Shown one piece after another: positions 54,809-64,000 of a stretch of 64,000 nt of DNA (position 1 is its first letter; each line of letters begins with the position of its first letter). Below the pieces are notes generated by a model that was given only the letters and a program-made list of their open reading frames with translations, did not search any database and was not told the DNA's origin. This stretch comes from Rothia sp. HMSC078H08 (GTDB taxonomy: Bacteria; Actinomycetota; Actinomycetes; Actinomycetales; Micrococcaceae): assembly GCF_001808955.1 (NCBI RefSeq), contig NZ_KV795257.1, positions 278,962 to 342,961 on the forward strand, in the 5' to 3' direction. Position numbers and translations under genes: made by a program.

Positions 54809-56749
54809 ATGAAGAAACTCCAGACTGCCGCGCGCTCCGCAGCAGCCCGCTCCATCATGGCGTCCGCAGTCACCCTGGTCGCCGCATCCCTCACCTCCGT
54901 TCCCGCAGCCTTCGCCGCCCCCAGCGCGAGCGCAGCGGCAGAGGTCAACCTCGGCGCATCCTACGAAGAGCTCAGCTACGCTCCCGCCCCGGATGCATCT
55001 CTGGTCGAACGCTCAAACCCCGCCATGGGTGCGGGCGAGCGCGAACGCCTGGGCACCGCGAACGCACGCACCGGCGCCATCTCCCCCGCTTCTACCGCGA
55101 CCCTGAGCGGTATTTCCGCGACCCAGAGCTCCGCGCAGGGTCTGGCGGCTGGTCGAGCTCCGGCAGCCGGTCAGGCACTGGCACCCGGTCAAGCGCTGGC
55201 ACAGGGCCGCTCCGCATGGACCCCCTCCGGCGGCACCCTCGGTATGGACGTCTCCTCGCACCAGCAGAACGTGGACTGGGCGAGCGCCTACGCCGCAGGT
55301 TCCCGCTTCGCCTACGTGAAGGCGACCGAGGGCGGCTACTACACCAACCCCTACTTCGGTCAGCAGTACAACGGCTCCGCCGAGTCAGGCATGGTGCGCG
55401 GCGCCTACCACTTCGCGAACCCCCGCACCTCCTCGGGTGCCGATCAGGCACGCTACTTCGTGCAGAATGGTGGCGCGTGGACTGCCGACGGCAAGACCCT
55501 GCCCGGTCTGCTGGACATCGAGTTCAATCCCTACCCCGCCTACGGCAACACCTGCTTCAACATGACCCCGGCGCAGCTGACCGCCTGGACCCGCGACTTT
55601 GTGGACACCTACCGTTCACTGACCGGTCGCGCCCCGATGGTGTACACCGCAACCTCTTGGTGGTCGCAGTGCGTGGGTTCGCAACAGTTTGGTTCTCTGC
55701 CCCTGCACCTGGCGAGCTACTCGACCGTGGTCGGTGCAATTCCGGCGGGTTGGAGCGGCTACGACATTTGGCAGTTCACCGATTCGGGCCCGTTCGTGGG
55801 TGACTCGAACTTCTTCCCCGGCACCGTGAACGATCTGAAGGTTCTGGCGAAGAACCCGAAGGCTGTGCACCGCAACTGGTCGAACGGCCAGGACCGCACG
55901 GTTGAGGAGCGTGCGGCAAAAGATCGCGCCGCTCAGGATTCGAACGTGGTGACCACCGCGACCGGCTCCATTGATATTCGCACCGGCATCGGTAACTTCT
56001 GGAATAAGAACCGCTCCTTCTACGGCAACCCGATTGGCACCGAGTACTCTCTGGGTCACGGCGTGTACGCGCAGAAGTTCACCAACGGCAAGACCATCTA
56101 CTGGACGAACTCTCACGGTTCGCACTGGCTGGTCACCAACGGCGGCCTGGATCATAAGTTCCGCTCGGACGTGGCACGATTCCGCGGCCTGACCACCGAC
56201 GAGGAAACCCGCTCCGAGACCATCGCAGTCTCCTTCGCTAACGGTGAGGGCGCCTACTGGTCTGCCGCTACCGGCACCCACATCATCAATGAGCGCGGCT
56301 CCATCTACGCGACCTGGCGTGCAGCTGGCATGAGGGGCGTGCCCACCACCGACGAGCAGAACCTGGGCAACGGCCTCATCAAACAGGAGTTCACCGGCAG
56401 CACCACCTACGTGTGGTCCGCGCAGACCGGCACCCACCGCATGCACACCGGCGGCGCGTTCTACCACCGCTTCCTGCAGCACCGCGGCGCCTGGGGTGCA
56501 CCGGTGACCGACGAGACTGTCACCTCTACGGGCGCTCAGATTCAGTTCGCCTCGGGTAAGGTACTGCTCTGGTCGGATGCGTACGGTGCGTACGAAACCA
56601 ACGGTAACGGCGCGATTTTCAAGCATTGGGAGAAGAATAGCGCCCGCTACGGTGCGGCACGCGGCGACGAATCCTACGTGAACGGCGTGTACTACATGGA
56701 CTTTGAGCGCGGCACGATCCGCTGGACCGCGCGGCGCGGTATCTACTAA
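54809..56749 (+). CDS. secreted GH25 lysozyme with LGFP repeats
   Basis: A 646-residue exported muramidase. It has a signal peptide (1-35) and an Ala/Gly/Gln-rich linker (to about 145). The GH25 domain (about 150-350) has GMDVSSHQQNVDW, FAYVKATEGGYYTNPYF, RGAYHFANP, LLDIEFNPY (catalytic acidic pair) and YDIWQFTDSG. A C-terminal half of LGFP-type wall-binding repeats follows (YGNPIGTEYSLGHGVYAQKFTNG, RGVPTTDEQNLGNGLIKQEFTG, WGAPVTDETVTSTGAQIQFASG and more). It cleaves the glycan strand of peptidoglycan, in self-remodelling or against competitors. ATG at 54809 begins the signal peptide; the upstream in-frame extension is rejected. Confidence 0.93.
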   Translation: MKKLQTAARSAAARSIMASAVTLVAASLTSVPAAFAAPSASAAAEVNLGASYEELSYAPAPDASLVERSNPAMGAGERERLGTANARTGAISPASTATLSGISATQSSAQGLAAGRAPAAGQALAPGQALAQGRSAWTPSGGTLGMDVSSHQQNVDWASAYAAGSRFAYVKATEGGYYTNPYFGQQYNGSAESGMVRGAYHFANPRTSSGADQARYFVQNGGAWTADGKTLPGLLDIEFNPYPAYGNTCFNMTPAQLTAWTRDFVDTYRSLTGRAPMVYTATSWWSQCVGSQQFGSLPLHLASYSTVVGAIPAGWSGYDIWQFTDSGPFVGDSNFFPGTVNDLKVLAKNPKAVHRNWSNGQDRTVEERAAKDRAAQDSNVVTTATGSIDIRTGIGNFWNKNRSFYGNPIGTEYSLGHGVYAQKFTNGKTIYWTNSHGSHWLVTNGGLDHKFRSDVARFRGLTTDEETRSETIAVSFANGEGAYWSAATGTHIINERGSIYATWRAAGMRGVPTTDEQNLGNGLIKQEFTGSTTYVWSAQTGTHRMHTGGAFYHRFLQHRGAWGAPVTDETVTSTGAQIQFASGKVLLWSDAYGAYETNGNGAIFKHWEKNSARYGAARGDESYVNGVYYMDFERGTIRWTARRGIY

Positions 56750-56807
56750 GAGCGTGGAATCTACTCAACAGCACGGCAGCTAATAAACACTGCAACGCGC
56801 ATATAAA

Positions 56808-56840
56808 AACGAGGGGCACCTGGCAGAGGTGCCCCTCGTT
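56808..56840 (+). terminator. lysozyme-gene terminator
   Basis: AACGAGGGGCACCT (56808-56821) and AGGTGCCCCTCGTT (56827-56840) pair perfectly, followed by CTTTTG. Confidence 0.93.
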
Positions 56841-56879
56841 CTTTTGCTACAGGGCGCATCTTCTGAACAACATAGAATC

Positions 56880-57692
56880 AAGATGCGTTCTGCAGCGGGT
56901 GGGTTACCGAGTGAGTAGAGAACCCGGCTATGTTACCCGTGCCGGCAGGTAAATTTATGGCGTGGCGGGCGTGCCGCCTCGAAGTCATGCAATGTCCTAA
57001 AAGCCCCGGATTAGTGTGGCGGACATAGTCCCCATTGACTATGTCCGTGGGGCCCACACTAATCGTTGGTGAGACCTCAATCCGAAGGTGTCTAAAGGGG
57101 CGCCTGGCCGGAATTAAGGACTCAACGGTGAATAACGGCACGGTACGAAGATGCTGAAATTCACCCGGGTATGGCGTTCCGGGAGAAGGAATCGATATCT
57201 AGGAGGGCCGAAACCTTCACACGTCATATCCCGTTACATCTAGGGTAGGTGTAGGCGCACGCGAAACCTATCTCTTCGGCAAATATTACGCTTCAACCAG
57301 TAGTTGAATGTTTACAATACAAGTATGCATTTTGAGGTCTATAGATGTCAAACAAGATACTCTATTGAACTAATTTAGTGAGAATTTTGAGATATTCCCC
57401 GAATATTTCAAAAATAAATTCCTGCGTATATTACGTTTAGGTGCCTAGTACTCACAGAGGAATTCGGCTCCTCACGATAACGGCTCTCAAAAACCTACAG
57501 TCCACCCCGCCCTAAAAAGCCGCGTTAAAAACACTAAGGCGCACCCCGCGTCGTATGCACAGCAGAAAGAGTACCCATACTCCCCCGCCACACGGGATGC
57601 GCCCTAGGCGCTATAACCATCGAAACTACCGGCAAGACCCCAGTCGAGTGAGACCTTGAAGCCCTACCGGGCGCCTCGAACCATCCGCCAGC
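56880..57692. other. long gene-free region with a nested hairpin
   Basis: About 800 bases without a supportable gene; 57270-57430 is markedly AT-rich. At 57009-57064 there is a two-stage hairpin: GATTAGTGTGG (57009-57019) pairs with CCACACTAATC (57054-57064), and inside it CGGACATAGTC (57020-57030) pairs with GACTATGTCCG (57037-57047). I see no adhP terminator. Confidence 0.6.
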
Positions 57693-58733
57693 TTAGAGGC
57701 TAGCGAAGTCCAGAACCATACGGCCGGTAATCTTACCAGCAGTCATTTCCTCGAAGACAGCCGGTGCCTCGTCAACCTCACGCAGCTGAACCACCGGAAC
57801 CACGAGGCCGTCAGCACCGAACTGGAACGCCTCCGCCAAATCCTGACGGGTGCCCACCAGGGAACCCACCACGCGGATACCGTCCAGAACGATCTTCACA
57901 ATGGACAGCTCCATCATCTCCGAAGGCAGACCAACAGCCACCACGGAACCGCCCGCACGAACCGACTCGATAGCCTGGTTGAACGCAACCTTCGACACAG
58001 CGGTCACCACAGCAGCGTGAGCGCCACCGCCGGTCAGCTCGCGAATACGAGCCGGAACGTCCTCAACCTCACGGCCGTTGATGACGTGATCAGCACCGAC
58101 CTTACGAGCCAGAGCCAGCTTGTCGTCGTTGATATCAACAGCGATAACCTTGGCACCGAAAACCTTCTTAGCGTACTGAACAGCCAGGTTGCCCAGACCG
58201 CCAGCGCCGTAAGCGACCAGCCACTGACCCGGGCGAACCAGCGACTCCTTGGTTGCCTTGTAGGTGGTCACACCAGCGCAGGTAATGGAGCTAGCCTGCG
58301 CCGGGTCAAGGCCCTCGGGAACCTTCACAGCATAATCAGCGGGCACCAGGGTGTACTCGCTCATGGCGCCGTCGACGGTGTAGCCGGCGTTCTTGACCGA
58401 ACGGCACAGGGTCTCACGACCCGAGGTGCAGTACTCGCAGTGGCCGCAGCCCTCGAAGAACCAAGCCACCGACACGCGGTCGCCTTCCTTCAGGGACTCG
58501 ACGCCCTCACCGACCTTGACGACACGACCAACGCCCTCGTGGCCCAGAATACGGCCCGGAAGCTCACCGAAATCACCGGCAGCCACGTGCAGGTCAGTGT
58601 GGCACACGCCCGAGTACTCAATCTTCACGAGCGCCTGGCCGTGACCAACCTCCGGAACGGGGACCTCACGGACAACAACCGAACCGTCAACCTTCTCAGG
58701 GACAACAACAGCCTTCATGGTTTCCTTGCACAT
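57693..58733 (-). CDS. adhP: zinc-dependent alcohol dehydrogenase
   Basis: A 346-residue medium-chain alcohol dehydrogenase interconverting ethanol and acetaldehyde with NAD. It has the catalytic zinc ligands (Cys in [10 protein letters not shown], His in GHEGVGRV and a later Cys), the structural zinc Cys cluster ([16 protein letters not shown]) and the dinucleotide loop [14 protein letters not shown]. Two starts are possible: ATG at 58733 after AAAGGAG or ATG at 58718 after AAGGA. A tandem 14-base repeat sits in its leader at 58771-58797. Confidence 0.93.
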   Translation of the reverse strand: MCKETMKAVVVPEKVDGSVVVREVPVPEVGHGQALVKIEYSGVCHTDLHVAAGDFGELPGRILGHEGVGRVVKVGEGVESLKEGDRVSVAWFFEGCGHCEYCTSGRETLCRSVKNAGYTVDGAMSEYTLVPADYAVKVPEGLDPAQASSITCAGVTTYKATKESLVRPGQWLVAYGAGGLGNLAVQYAKKVFGAKVIAVDINDDKLALARKVGADHVINGREVEDVPARIRELTGGGAHAAVVTAVSKVAFNQAIESVRAGGSVVAVGLPSEMMELSIVKIVLDGIRVVGSLVGTRQDLAEAFQFGADGLVVPVVQLREVDEAPAVFEEMTAGKITGRMVLDFASL

Positions 58734-58770
58734 GATCTAAACTCCTTTGTCATTGGTAGCCACACTCAAG

Positions 58771-58797
58771 CCGCAAGCTGCAAACCGCAAGCTGCAA
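58771..58797. repeat. tandem repeat in the adhP leader
   Basis: CCGCAAGCTGCAA occurs twice, 14 bases apart (58771-58783 and 58785-58797), about 40-65 bases before the adhP start. It may be a regulator site. A related TTGCAA lies nearby. Confidence 0.6.
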
Positions 58798-59158
58798 TCT
58801 ACGCTTTGCAACCTAGCGGGGTGGGTGCGCATATTCTTTACATTTCCACAGTACAATGATGAGCTGCCAGTCTAAAGGTTTACCCCCGAATATGACAGAG
58901 GGGTTATTTAGGGGTCGGCACGCGAGCGAGGATGAGCTTTCGATAAGATCTATTTCAATCAATGCGCTAAACCGCTAAAAACCGCTAAAGGTTGATATGA
59001 CTCTATGACGAACCGACACAGAAGATGAGAATGCCTCCCAAACCAGCGGCCTGGGGGCATTCATAAAAAAATTTAAATATTAAGTTTGAGGCGCATACCA
59101 CCCTAAAGAAAGGGTTCAATCTGCACCTATACGATTCACGGTGGATTTCAGCCGCCGC

Positions 59159-60541
59159 CTAGAAGCAGAAAGCAACCTCAATATAGCCAGCGCCGCGCTC
59201 ACCCGGACCATTCGGAGCGTTCAACGCCCAACCCAGATCCATGATGCGCACCGTAGAATCCATGAACGTACCGCCGCCAGCACCACCGCCAGCCAGCTGC
59301 ACCGAACCCACCGCATAGCGGGCACGAGCCGAATCGTTATTCCACTTCTGCGACACCACACGAGCCGAAACGCTCAACGCAGCACCGGAGCCGCCGCCGC
59401 CATAACCGGCGCCACCGCCTCCAGAAACCACCGACTGGTAGCCATTAAACAGCTCGCCAGCGTTCGACGGTCGGTTATCGGTACCCTCCGGAGTCTGATC
59501 CCACTGGTACGAATAGCTCGCCACACCATCGGCGCCCTTCGCGCGGAAACCGCTCGCACCCGCCGCACCGGCAGTCGCAGTGCTCACCAGCTTCTGAGTG
59601 GAGGTGCTCGAAAAACCAATCACCGAACCATCGGTGGTCGGCGGGTTCAGCTTCTCACCGCCAGCACCGCCCACACCACCGGCGGCACCCGAACCCGGGT
59701 TCACCGTCAGAATCGGATTAGACTGCGCCTCATACGAGGTGAAACCAACAAAACCGGGCGAACCGTCGCCGTCACCCGAACCAGCGCCACCACCGGTGCT
59801 GAACTGGTGCTCGCCACCGGAGCTATCGAGCGAATAGTGCGCGGTCGGGCGCACAGCACCCGCATTCGCGGGGTTCGGCAGAACCGTCGCATACGACGCC
59901 AGCACACCGGCACCGCCGCCACCACCGGCAACAATCATCGGCACGCCATCCACCTCAATAGCGGACGAACCACCGCCGGACGCCGAATACAGCACAGCGC
60001 TCATGCCACCGCGACCGGTCACACCGCCAGAAATGCGGGTCAAATCATTAATCGCAGAAACAACATTCGCAGGAACCGGCGAAGGAGCCTTCGAGGAGCC
60101 GCCCACACCGTAGCCGTCGCCGCCCTCAGCGGGCTTCAGCTCACCATTACCGATACCGCCCGAACCGGCAGTCAGAGTAATAGTCTGGCCGCCGCGCACA
60201 GCCATAGAACCCTCCACCATGGCACCGGAACCGGCATCAGCCACAGTGTAGTTCGTGCCGCCGGCACCGCCCACAGCCACAAAACGCATACGCTTAGCGC
60301 CCGCAGGAACCGTCAGCACGGCAACCTTCTTCACGCCGTCACCGGCAGTGATCATCGTCGAATCCTCATAAGGGCCGGTGCACTCGCCTTCCTCATCAGA
60401 AGCCGCATACGCCGGAATCACCGACGACGACACAACAACCGGGGCAGCCCACGCCGCACCAGCCACAAGACGACGACGGGTCAGACCCGGGCGAGAAGAA
60501 GGAGAAACGGGGCGCGAAGAATCGTCGGCAGAAGAGCTCAC
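59159..60541 (-). CDS. Tat-exported glycine-rich protein
   Basis: A 460-residue protein. A twin-arginine signal (TRRRLVAGAAWAAPVVVSSSVIPAYA, about 21-46) sends it through the Tat pathway already folded. The mature part is full of GGGGAG, GGAGG and GSGG runs with VLTVPAGAKRMRFVAVGGAGG, the pattern of glycine-rich, beta-roll surface proteins. There is no sortase motif and the C-terminus is AGYIEVAFCF. No enzyme family is recognised. GTG at 60541 follows AGGA. Use of Tat rather than Sec for such a protein is notable. Confidence 0.8.
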   Translation of the reverse strand: MSSSADDSSRPVSPSSRPGLTRRRLVAGAAWAAPVVVSSSVIPAYAASDEEGECTGPYEDSTMITAGDGVKKVAVLTVPAGAKRMRFVAVGGAGGTNYTVADAGSGAMVEGSMAVRGGQTITLTAGSGGIGNGELKPAEGGDGYGVGGSSKAPSPVPANVVSAINDLTRISGGVTGRGGMSAVLYSASGGGSSAIEVDGVPMIVAGGGGGAGVLASYATVLPNPANAGAVRPTAHYSLDSSGGEHQFSTGGGAGSGDGDGSPGFVGFTSYEAQSNPILTVNPGSGAAGGVGGAGGEKLNPPTTDGSVIGFSSTSTQKLVSTATAGAAGASGFRAKGADGVASYSYQWDQTPEGTDNRPSNAGELFNGYQSVVSGGGGAGYGGGGSGAALSVSARVVSQKWNNDSARARYAVGSVQLAGGGAGGGTFMDSTVRIMDLGWALNAPNGPGERGAGYIEVAFCF

Positions 60542-60771
60542 GATAAAAATCCTGTACGTTGAGTGGGTGTTTCTAAACGCAGAAGCGACGGGCGCTCAAA
60601 GAGCCTCATACTCCTTACGCGGAGCCTCATGCCCCTTACGCGGGTGCCCGCCACACGCAATACCTCTATTATGCCTTCTCAACAGCCCAAATCCGTACAG
60701 GGTCCCGGCATATGCCACCATGAGAACATCCAGCGGCAAGAAGCAGGCAGCGGCATAAATAGCGGGCATAA

Positions 60772-60810
60772 AAAACCGCCGGACAGGGGCGCTCCCCATC
60801 CGGCGGTTTT
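60772..60810 (-). terminator. trp-lgt operon terminator
   Basis: AAAACCGCCGGA (60772-60783) pairs with TCCGGCGGTTTT (60799-60810) around an inner GGGG/CCCC stem. It ends the minus-strand trpBA-lgt transcript. CTATGAAATT is repeated beside it (60811-60820 and 60824-60833). Confidence 0.9.
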
Positions 60811-60842
60811 CTATGAAATTCTTCTATGAAATTGAAGTTGAG

Positions 60843-61853
60843 CTAGGAGCTCTTAGTCGAAGACTCAGATTTGGAAGAATCAGAGTCTTCAGAAGATTCA
60901 GCCTTCTCGGATGCCTTCTCCTCAGCGTCCTCTGCGGTCTTACCCTCGACGGGCTTCGGAGCGAACTCCGCCGGAGCCGGCTCAATACCCGCAGCAGCCT
61001 TCGCCGCCGCACGACGACCAGCCACCACAAAACCAACAGCACCCAGCAGAACCAGCAACAGAGCAGTCCACACGTGAATACGAACGCCCCAGAGCATCTC
61101 CGAGGTATCAATACGCAAGAACATCTCAATGAAGAGGCGACCCACACCGTAGTAGAACACATACAGCCACAGGGTCTGACCCAGCTTCAGCACTCCCTTA
61201 CGGCCCAGCCACAGCAGCAACGCCACACCCAGCAGGTTCCACAGCGACTCGTACAAGAACGTCGGATGGAACAGCGTACCCGCCGGATACTGGGTCGGGA
61301 AATTACCGCTCGACGCGCTAATCTCCAAGCCCCACGGCAGAGTCGTCGGCTTGCCGAACAGCTCCTGGTTGAACCAGTTACCCCAGCGGCCAAACGCCTG
61401 AGCCAGCAGAATACCCGGCGCTACCGCATCCGCAAAAGCCGGGAAATTCATCCCGTAGCGGCGGCAACCATACCAGGCGCCCAACGCACCAACCGACACG
61501 GCACCCATAATGCCGATGCCGCCCTCCCAAATCTTCAGGAAAGCCCACGGATCAGCAACATTCGGACCGAAATAGCTACCCGGGTCAGTAATCAGCACAT
61601 GGTAGGCGCGGGCACCAATAATGCCCGCCGGAATAGCCCACATCGCCACGTCAAAAACGCGCTCAGGGGTACCACCCGCCGCCTTCCAACGGCGAGAACC
61701 CAGCCACAAGCACACCGCCATACCCGCCAGAATACACAGGGCATAGAAATGCACACGGAACGGGCCCAGCTGCAGGTACGAAACGCTCGGAGAGGGAATC
61801 GAAGCCAGCACGTTAGCTACCGGCGCGCTCGCCAGCGACAGCACATCAGACAT
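60843..61853 (-). CDS. lgt: prolipoprotein diacylglyceryl transferase
   Basis: A 336-residue multi-pass membrane enzyme attaching diacylglycerol to lipoprotein signal cysteines. The Lgt signature is GRWGNWFNQELFG, preceded by HFYALCILAGM. The C-terminal cytoplasmic tail (about 285-336) is a Glu/Ala/Ser-rich low-complexity extension common in actinobacteria. Its ATG overlaps the trpA stop by one base (TAATG), so translation is coupled. The trpA-lgt linkage is a known actinobacterial arrangement. Confidence 0.96.
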   Translation of the reverse strand: MSDVLSLASAPVANVLASIPSPSVSYLQLGPFRVHFYALCILAGMAVCLWLGSRRWKAAGGTPERVFDVAMWAIPAGIIGARAYHVLITDPGSYFGPNVADPWAFLKIWEGGIGIMGAVSVGALGAWYGCRRYGMNFPAFADAVAPGILLAQAFGRWGNWFNQELFGKPTTLPWGLEISASSGNFPTQYPAGTLFHPTFLYESLWNLLGVALLLWLGRKGVLKLGQTLWLYVFYYGVGRLFIEMFLRIDTSEMLWGVRIHVWTALLLVLLGAVGFVVAGRRAAAKAAAGIEPAPAEFAPKPVEGKTAEDAEEKASEKAESSEDSDSSKSESSTKSS

Positions 61854-62707
61854 TAGCCTTCACGCCCCGCCAGCTCACGGGTCAGCTTAGCCACCGCCTC
61901 AACACCGCCAGAAGCCAAAGCCTTCACCAGCGCGGTACCGACAATCACGCCGTCCGCATACGCGCCAATCTCCTCAACGTGGGCACGAGTCGAAACACCC
62001 AGGCCCACGCACGCACGAGGCGCACCGGCAGCCTTAATGTCCGCAACCAGGGTGCGAGCCGCCTCCGACACGGAGGTGCGGGCACCGGTCACGCCCATCA
62101 CCGACACGGCGTACACGAAGCCACTCGATGCCTTCGCAATGGTCGCCAGACGCTCCGGCGACGAAGACAGCGCGGCAAGGAAAATACGATCCAGGCCGTA
62201 CTCGTTCGACGCTTCAAACCATGCCGACGCCTCATCAGGCACCAGGTCCGGGGTAATCATGCCCGCGCCACCGGCAGCCGCCAAATCACGCGCAAAACGC
62301 TTCACACCGTACGCCAGAACCGGGTTCCAGTAAGTCATCACGACGACCACCGCGTCGGTAGCCTCAGTAATGCGGCGGACCGCCTCAAACAGCTGAGACA
62401 GCTTGAAACCGTTCTCCAGCGCCACGCCGGTCGCCTTCTGAATCACCGGGCCATCCATGACCGGATCAGAATAAGGCACGCCCAGCTCAATAATGTCCGC
62501 GCCGTTATTGCCCAAAGCAATCGCCGCGTCAATCGACTCATCCAGGGTCGGGAAGCCCACCGGCAGGTAGCCGATCAGCGCCGCGCGGCCCTGCTTCTCG
62601 CACTCAGCCAGACGAGCCGCCAGAGGCGACTGCGCATTCGGAGCGGGGAAAGAACCATCCAGCACCGTAAAAGGTGCCGCCTGAGAAATAGCGTCCTGGT
62701 AGCTCAT
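61853..62707 (-). CDS. trpA: tryptophan synthase alpha subunit
   Basis: A 284-residue TIM-barrel subunit cleaving indole-3-glycerol phosphate to indole and glyceraldehyde-3-phosphate. The catalytic Glu lies in DIIELGVPYSDPVMDGPVIQ and the Asp in GYLPVGFPTLDES. The phosphate-binding GLGVSTRAHVEE is present. It overlaps trpB and lgt by one base each (TAATG). Confidence 0.96.
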   Translation of the reverse strand: MSYQDAISQAAPFTVLDGSFPAPNAQSPLAARLAECEKQGRAALIGYLPVGFPTLDESIDAAIALGNNGADIIELGVPYSDPVMDGPVIQKATGVALENGFKLSQLFEAVRRITEATDAVVVVMTYWNPVLAYGVKRFARDLAAAGGAGMITPDLVPDEASAWFEASNEYGLDRIFLAALSSSPERLATIAKASSGFVYAVSVMGVTGARTSVSEAARTLVADIKAAGAPRACVGLGVSTRAHVEEIGAYADGVIVGTALVKALASGGVEAVAKLTRELAGREG

Positions 62708-64000
62708 TACTTAGCCTCACTTTCAGCCTGTGCGTTCTGTGCAGCGGATGCGGCAGCTTCCTTATTACCGGTCATCAGGGTCGAGGACGGAATCGCCTTA
62801 CCCAGACCGAACCACTTCAGCGCGGTCTCCATGTCCTTATCGCCACGACCGGACAGGCAGACAATCATGGTCTTCTCGCGTGCCGCCTCCGGATCCTCAG
62901 CAGCCCAACGCTGGCACACGCGCAGCGCACCGGCAAGGGCGTGCGAGGACTCAATCGCCGGGATAATACCCTCGGTGCGGCAGAGCAGACGCAGAGCGTC
63001 CATCGCCTCGGTGTCAGTCACCGGCTCGTAGGTCACGCGACCAATATCGGACAGGTAGGAGTGCTCCGGACCCACACCCGGGTAATCCAGACCAGCAGAA
63101 ATCGAATGGGACTCAATGGTCTGGCCATCCTCATCCTGCATCAGGTAGGTCATCGCACCGTGCAGCATGCCCGGGCGGCCCAGAGTAATGGTCGCCGCGT
63201 GACGGCCGGTATCCACGCCGTCGCCGCCAGCCTCAAAACCGTAAATCTCAACCGAAGCATCATCCAAGAACGCGTGGAACAGACCAATCGCGTTCGAACC
63301 GCCACCCACGCAGGCAGCAATACCATCGGGCAGGCGGCCAGTCTCAGCCAGAATCTGCTCGCGCGCCTCAGAACCAATAGCGTCATGGAAGAAACGCACC
63401 ATCGCCGGGAACGGGTGCGCACCCGCAGCGGTACCCAGCAGGTAGTGGGTGTTCTCAACGTTCGAAACCCAGTCGCGCAGCGCCTCATTAATGGCGTCCT
63501 TGAGGGTGCGGGAACCGTTCTGAACCGCAATCACCTTCGCGCCCAGCAGCTGCATACGAGCCACGTTCAGCGACTGACGCTCAGTGTCTTCCTCACCCAT
63601 GTAGACCACGCACTCCATACCGAAGAGCGCAGCCGCGGTCGCAGTCGCAACACCGTGCTGACCCGCGCCGGTCTCAGCAATCAGACGGGTCTTACCCATA
63701 CGCTTAGCCAGCAGAGCCTGGCCAATCACGTTATTAATCTTGTGGCTACCGGTGTGGTTCAGGTCCTCACGCTTGAGGAACACACGCGCACCAGCATGCT
63801 CAGAGAACTTCGGAACCTCAGTCAGTAGCGACGGACGGTTCGAATACTCAGCAGAAAGCCGCTGGAACTCAGCAATGAACTCGGGATCGTTCTTCGCCTC
63901 GTTGAAGGTTGCCTCCAGCTCATCCATGGCGGCAATCAGCGACTCGGGCATCCACCGCCCGCCGTACTCACCAAAATAGGGGCCGGGGGCATTCTTCAAC
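62707..64000 (-). CDS. trpB: tryptophan synthase beta subunit (5' end outside window)
   Basis: At least 430 residues of the PLP-dependent subunit joining indole and serine. [17 protein letters not shown] is near the true N-terminus. The PLP lysine is in HTGSHKINN and the phosphate loop is [10 protein letters not shown]. The first in-window codon (TTG at 63999) is probably not the start. The rest of the trp operon presumably lies beyond 64000. Confidence 0.96.
   Translation of the reverse strand, partial: LKNAPGPYFGEYGGRWMPESLIAAMDELEATFNEAKNDPEFIAEFQRLSAEYSNRPSLLTEVPKFSEHAGARVFLKREDLNHTGSHKINNVIGQALLAKRMGKTRLIAETGAGQHGVATATAAALFGMECVVYMGEEDTERQSLNVARMQLLGAKVIAVQNGSRTLKDAINEALRDWVSNVENTHYLLGTAAGAHPFPAMVRFFHDAIGSEAREQILAETGRLPDGIAACVGGGSNAIGLFHAFLDDASVEIYGFEAGGDGVDTGRHAATITLGRPGMLHGAMTYLMQDEDGQTIESHSISAGLDYPGVGPEHSYLSDIGRVTYEPVTDTEAMDALRLLCRTEGIIPAIESSHALAGALRVCQRWAAEDPEAAREKTMIVCLSGRGDKDMETALKWFGLGKAIPSSTLMTGNKEAAASAAQNAQAESEAK

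Noticed and set aside
56878..57141. 87-codon minus-strand frame
   Set aside because: It runs through the nested hairpin at 57009-57064 and has no protein-like pattern.

Overview
The window is a high-GC actinobacterial chromosome segment. Gene content (mycothiol-linked DsbA-like nitroreductase, paired clpP1-clpP2, actinobacterial valS and trpBA-lgt order, sortase-type LAxTG anchors, LGFP cell-wall repeats, an HtaA haem-binding domain) and the protein sequences look most like the Micrococcaceae genus Rothia, probably near R. mucilaginosa. That species call is recognition by eye, not a search result. I see no insertion sequence, prophage, CRISPR array or rRNA.

Layout. (1) 1-900: a terminator and a CbiX-like chelatase. 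(2) 940-15754: a cell-surface block of about 15 kb, all on the minus strand. It holds an HtaA-domain, sortase-anchored protein and five secreted paralogues that share a roughly 100-residue module in two or three copies, interrupted by one quinone-oxidoreductase-like gene. Each surface gene sits apart with its own leader. Several promoter cores carry AGGTT/AACCT or TTAGSCT half-sites like those of DtxR/IdeR iron regulators. (3) 16297-23543: an SDR enzyme, small unknown genes, valS and an LssY_C membrane protein. (4) 23684-31471: protein quality control (clpX, clpP1P2, tig), a mycothiol-type nitroreductase, tRNA-Pro and tRNA-Gly, a Nei-type glycosylase and rpiB. (5) 31845-42937: pepN, an SGNH esterase, a HAD phosphatase, tesB, an HdeD-like membrane protein, ettA, an MmcQ/YjbR protein and an MhuD/IsdG-like monooxygenase with altered active-site residues. 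(6) 43147-50893: the SRP/ribosome-maturation locus ffh, rpsP, khpA, rimM and trmD, with a 941-residue acidic protein and a NUDIX hydrolase lying between ffh and rpsP. (7) 51240-58733: tRNA-Leu, pyk, a flavodoxin-like protein, a GH25 lysozyme with LGFP repeats and a zinc alcohol dehydrogenase. (8) 59159-64000: a Tat-exported glycine-rich protein, then trpB-trpA-lgt joined by TAATG overlaps, with trpB running off the end.

The most interesting part is region 2. It looks like a lineage-specific family of exported, wall- or membrane-anchored proteins expanded beside a haem-binding HtaA protein. Candidate iron-responsive promoters may link the block to the MhuD-like gene at 42.7 kb. The family relationship is visible in the translations. 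The regulation and the haem link are inference.
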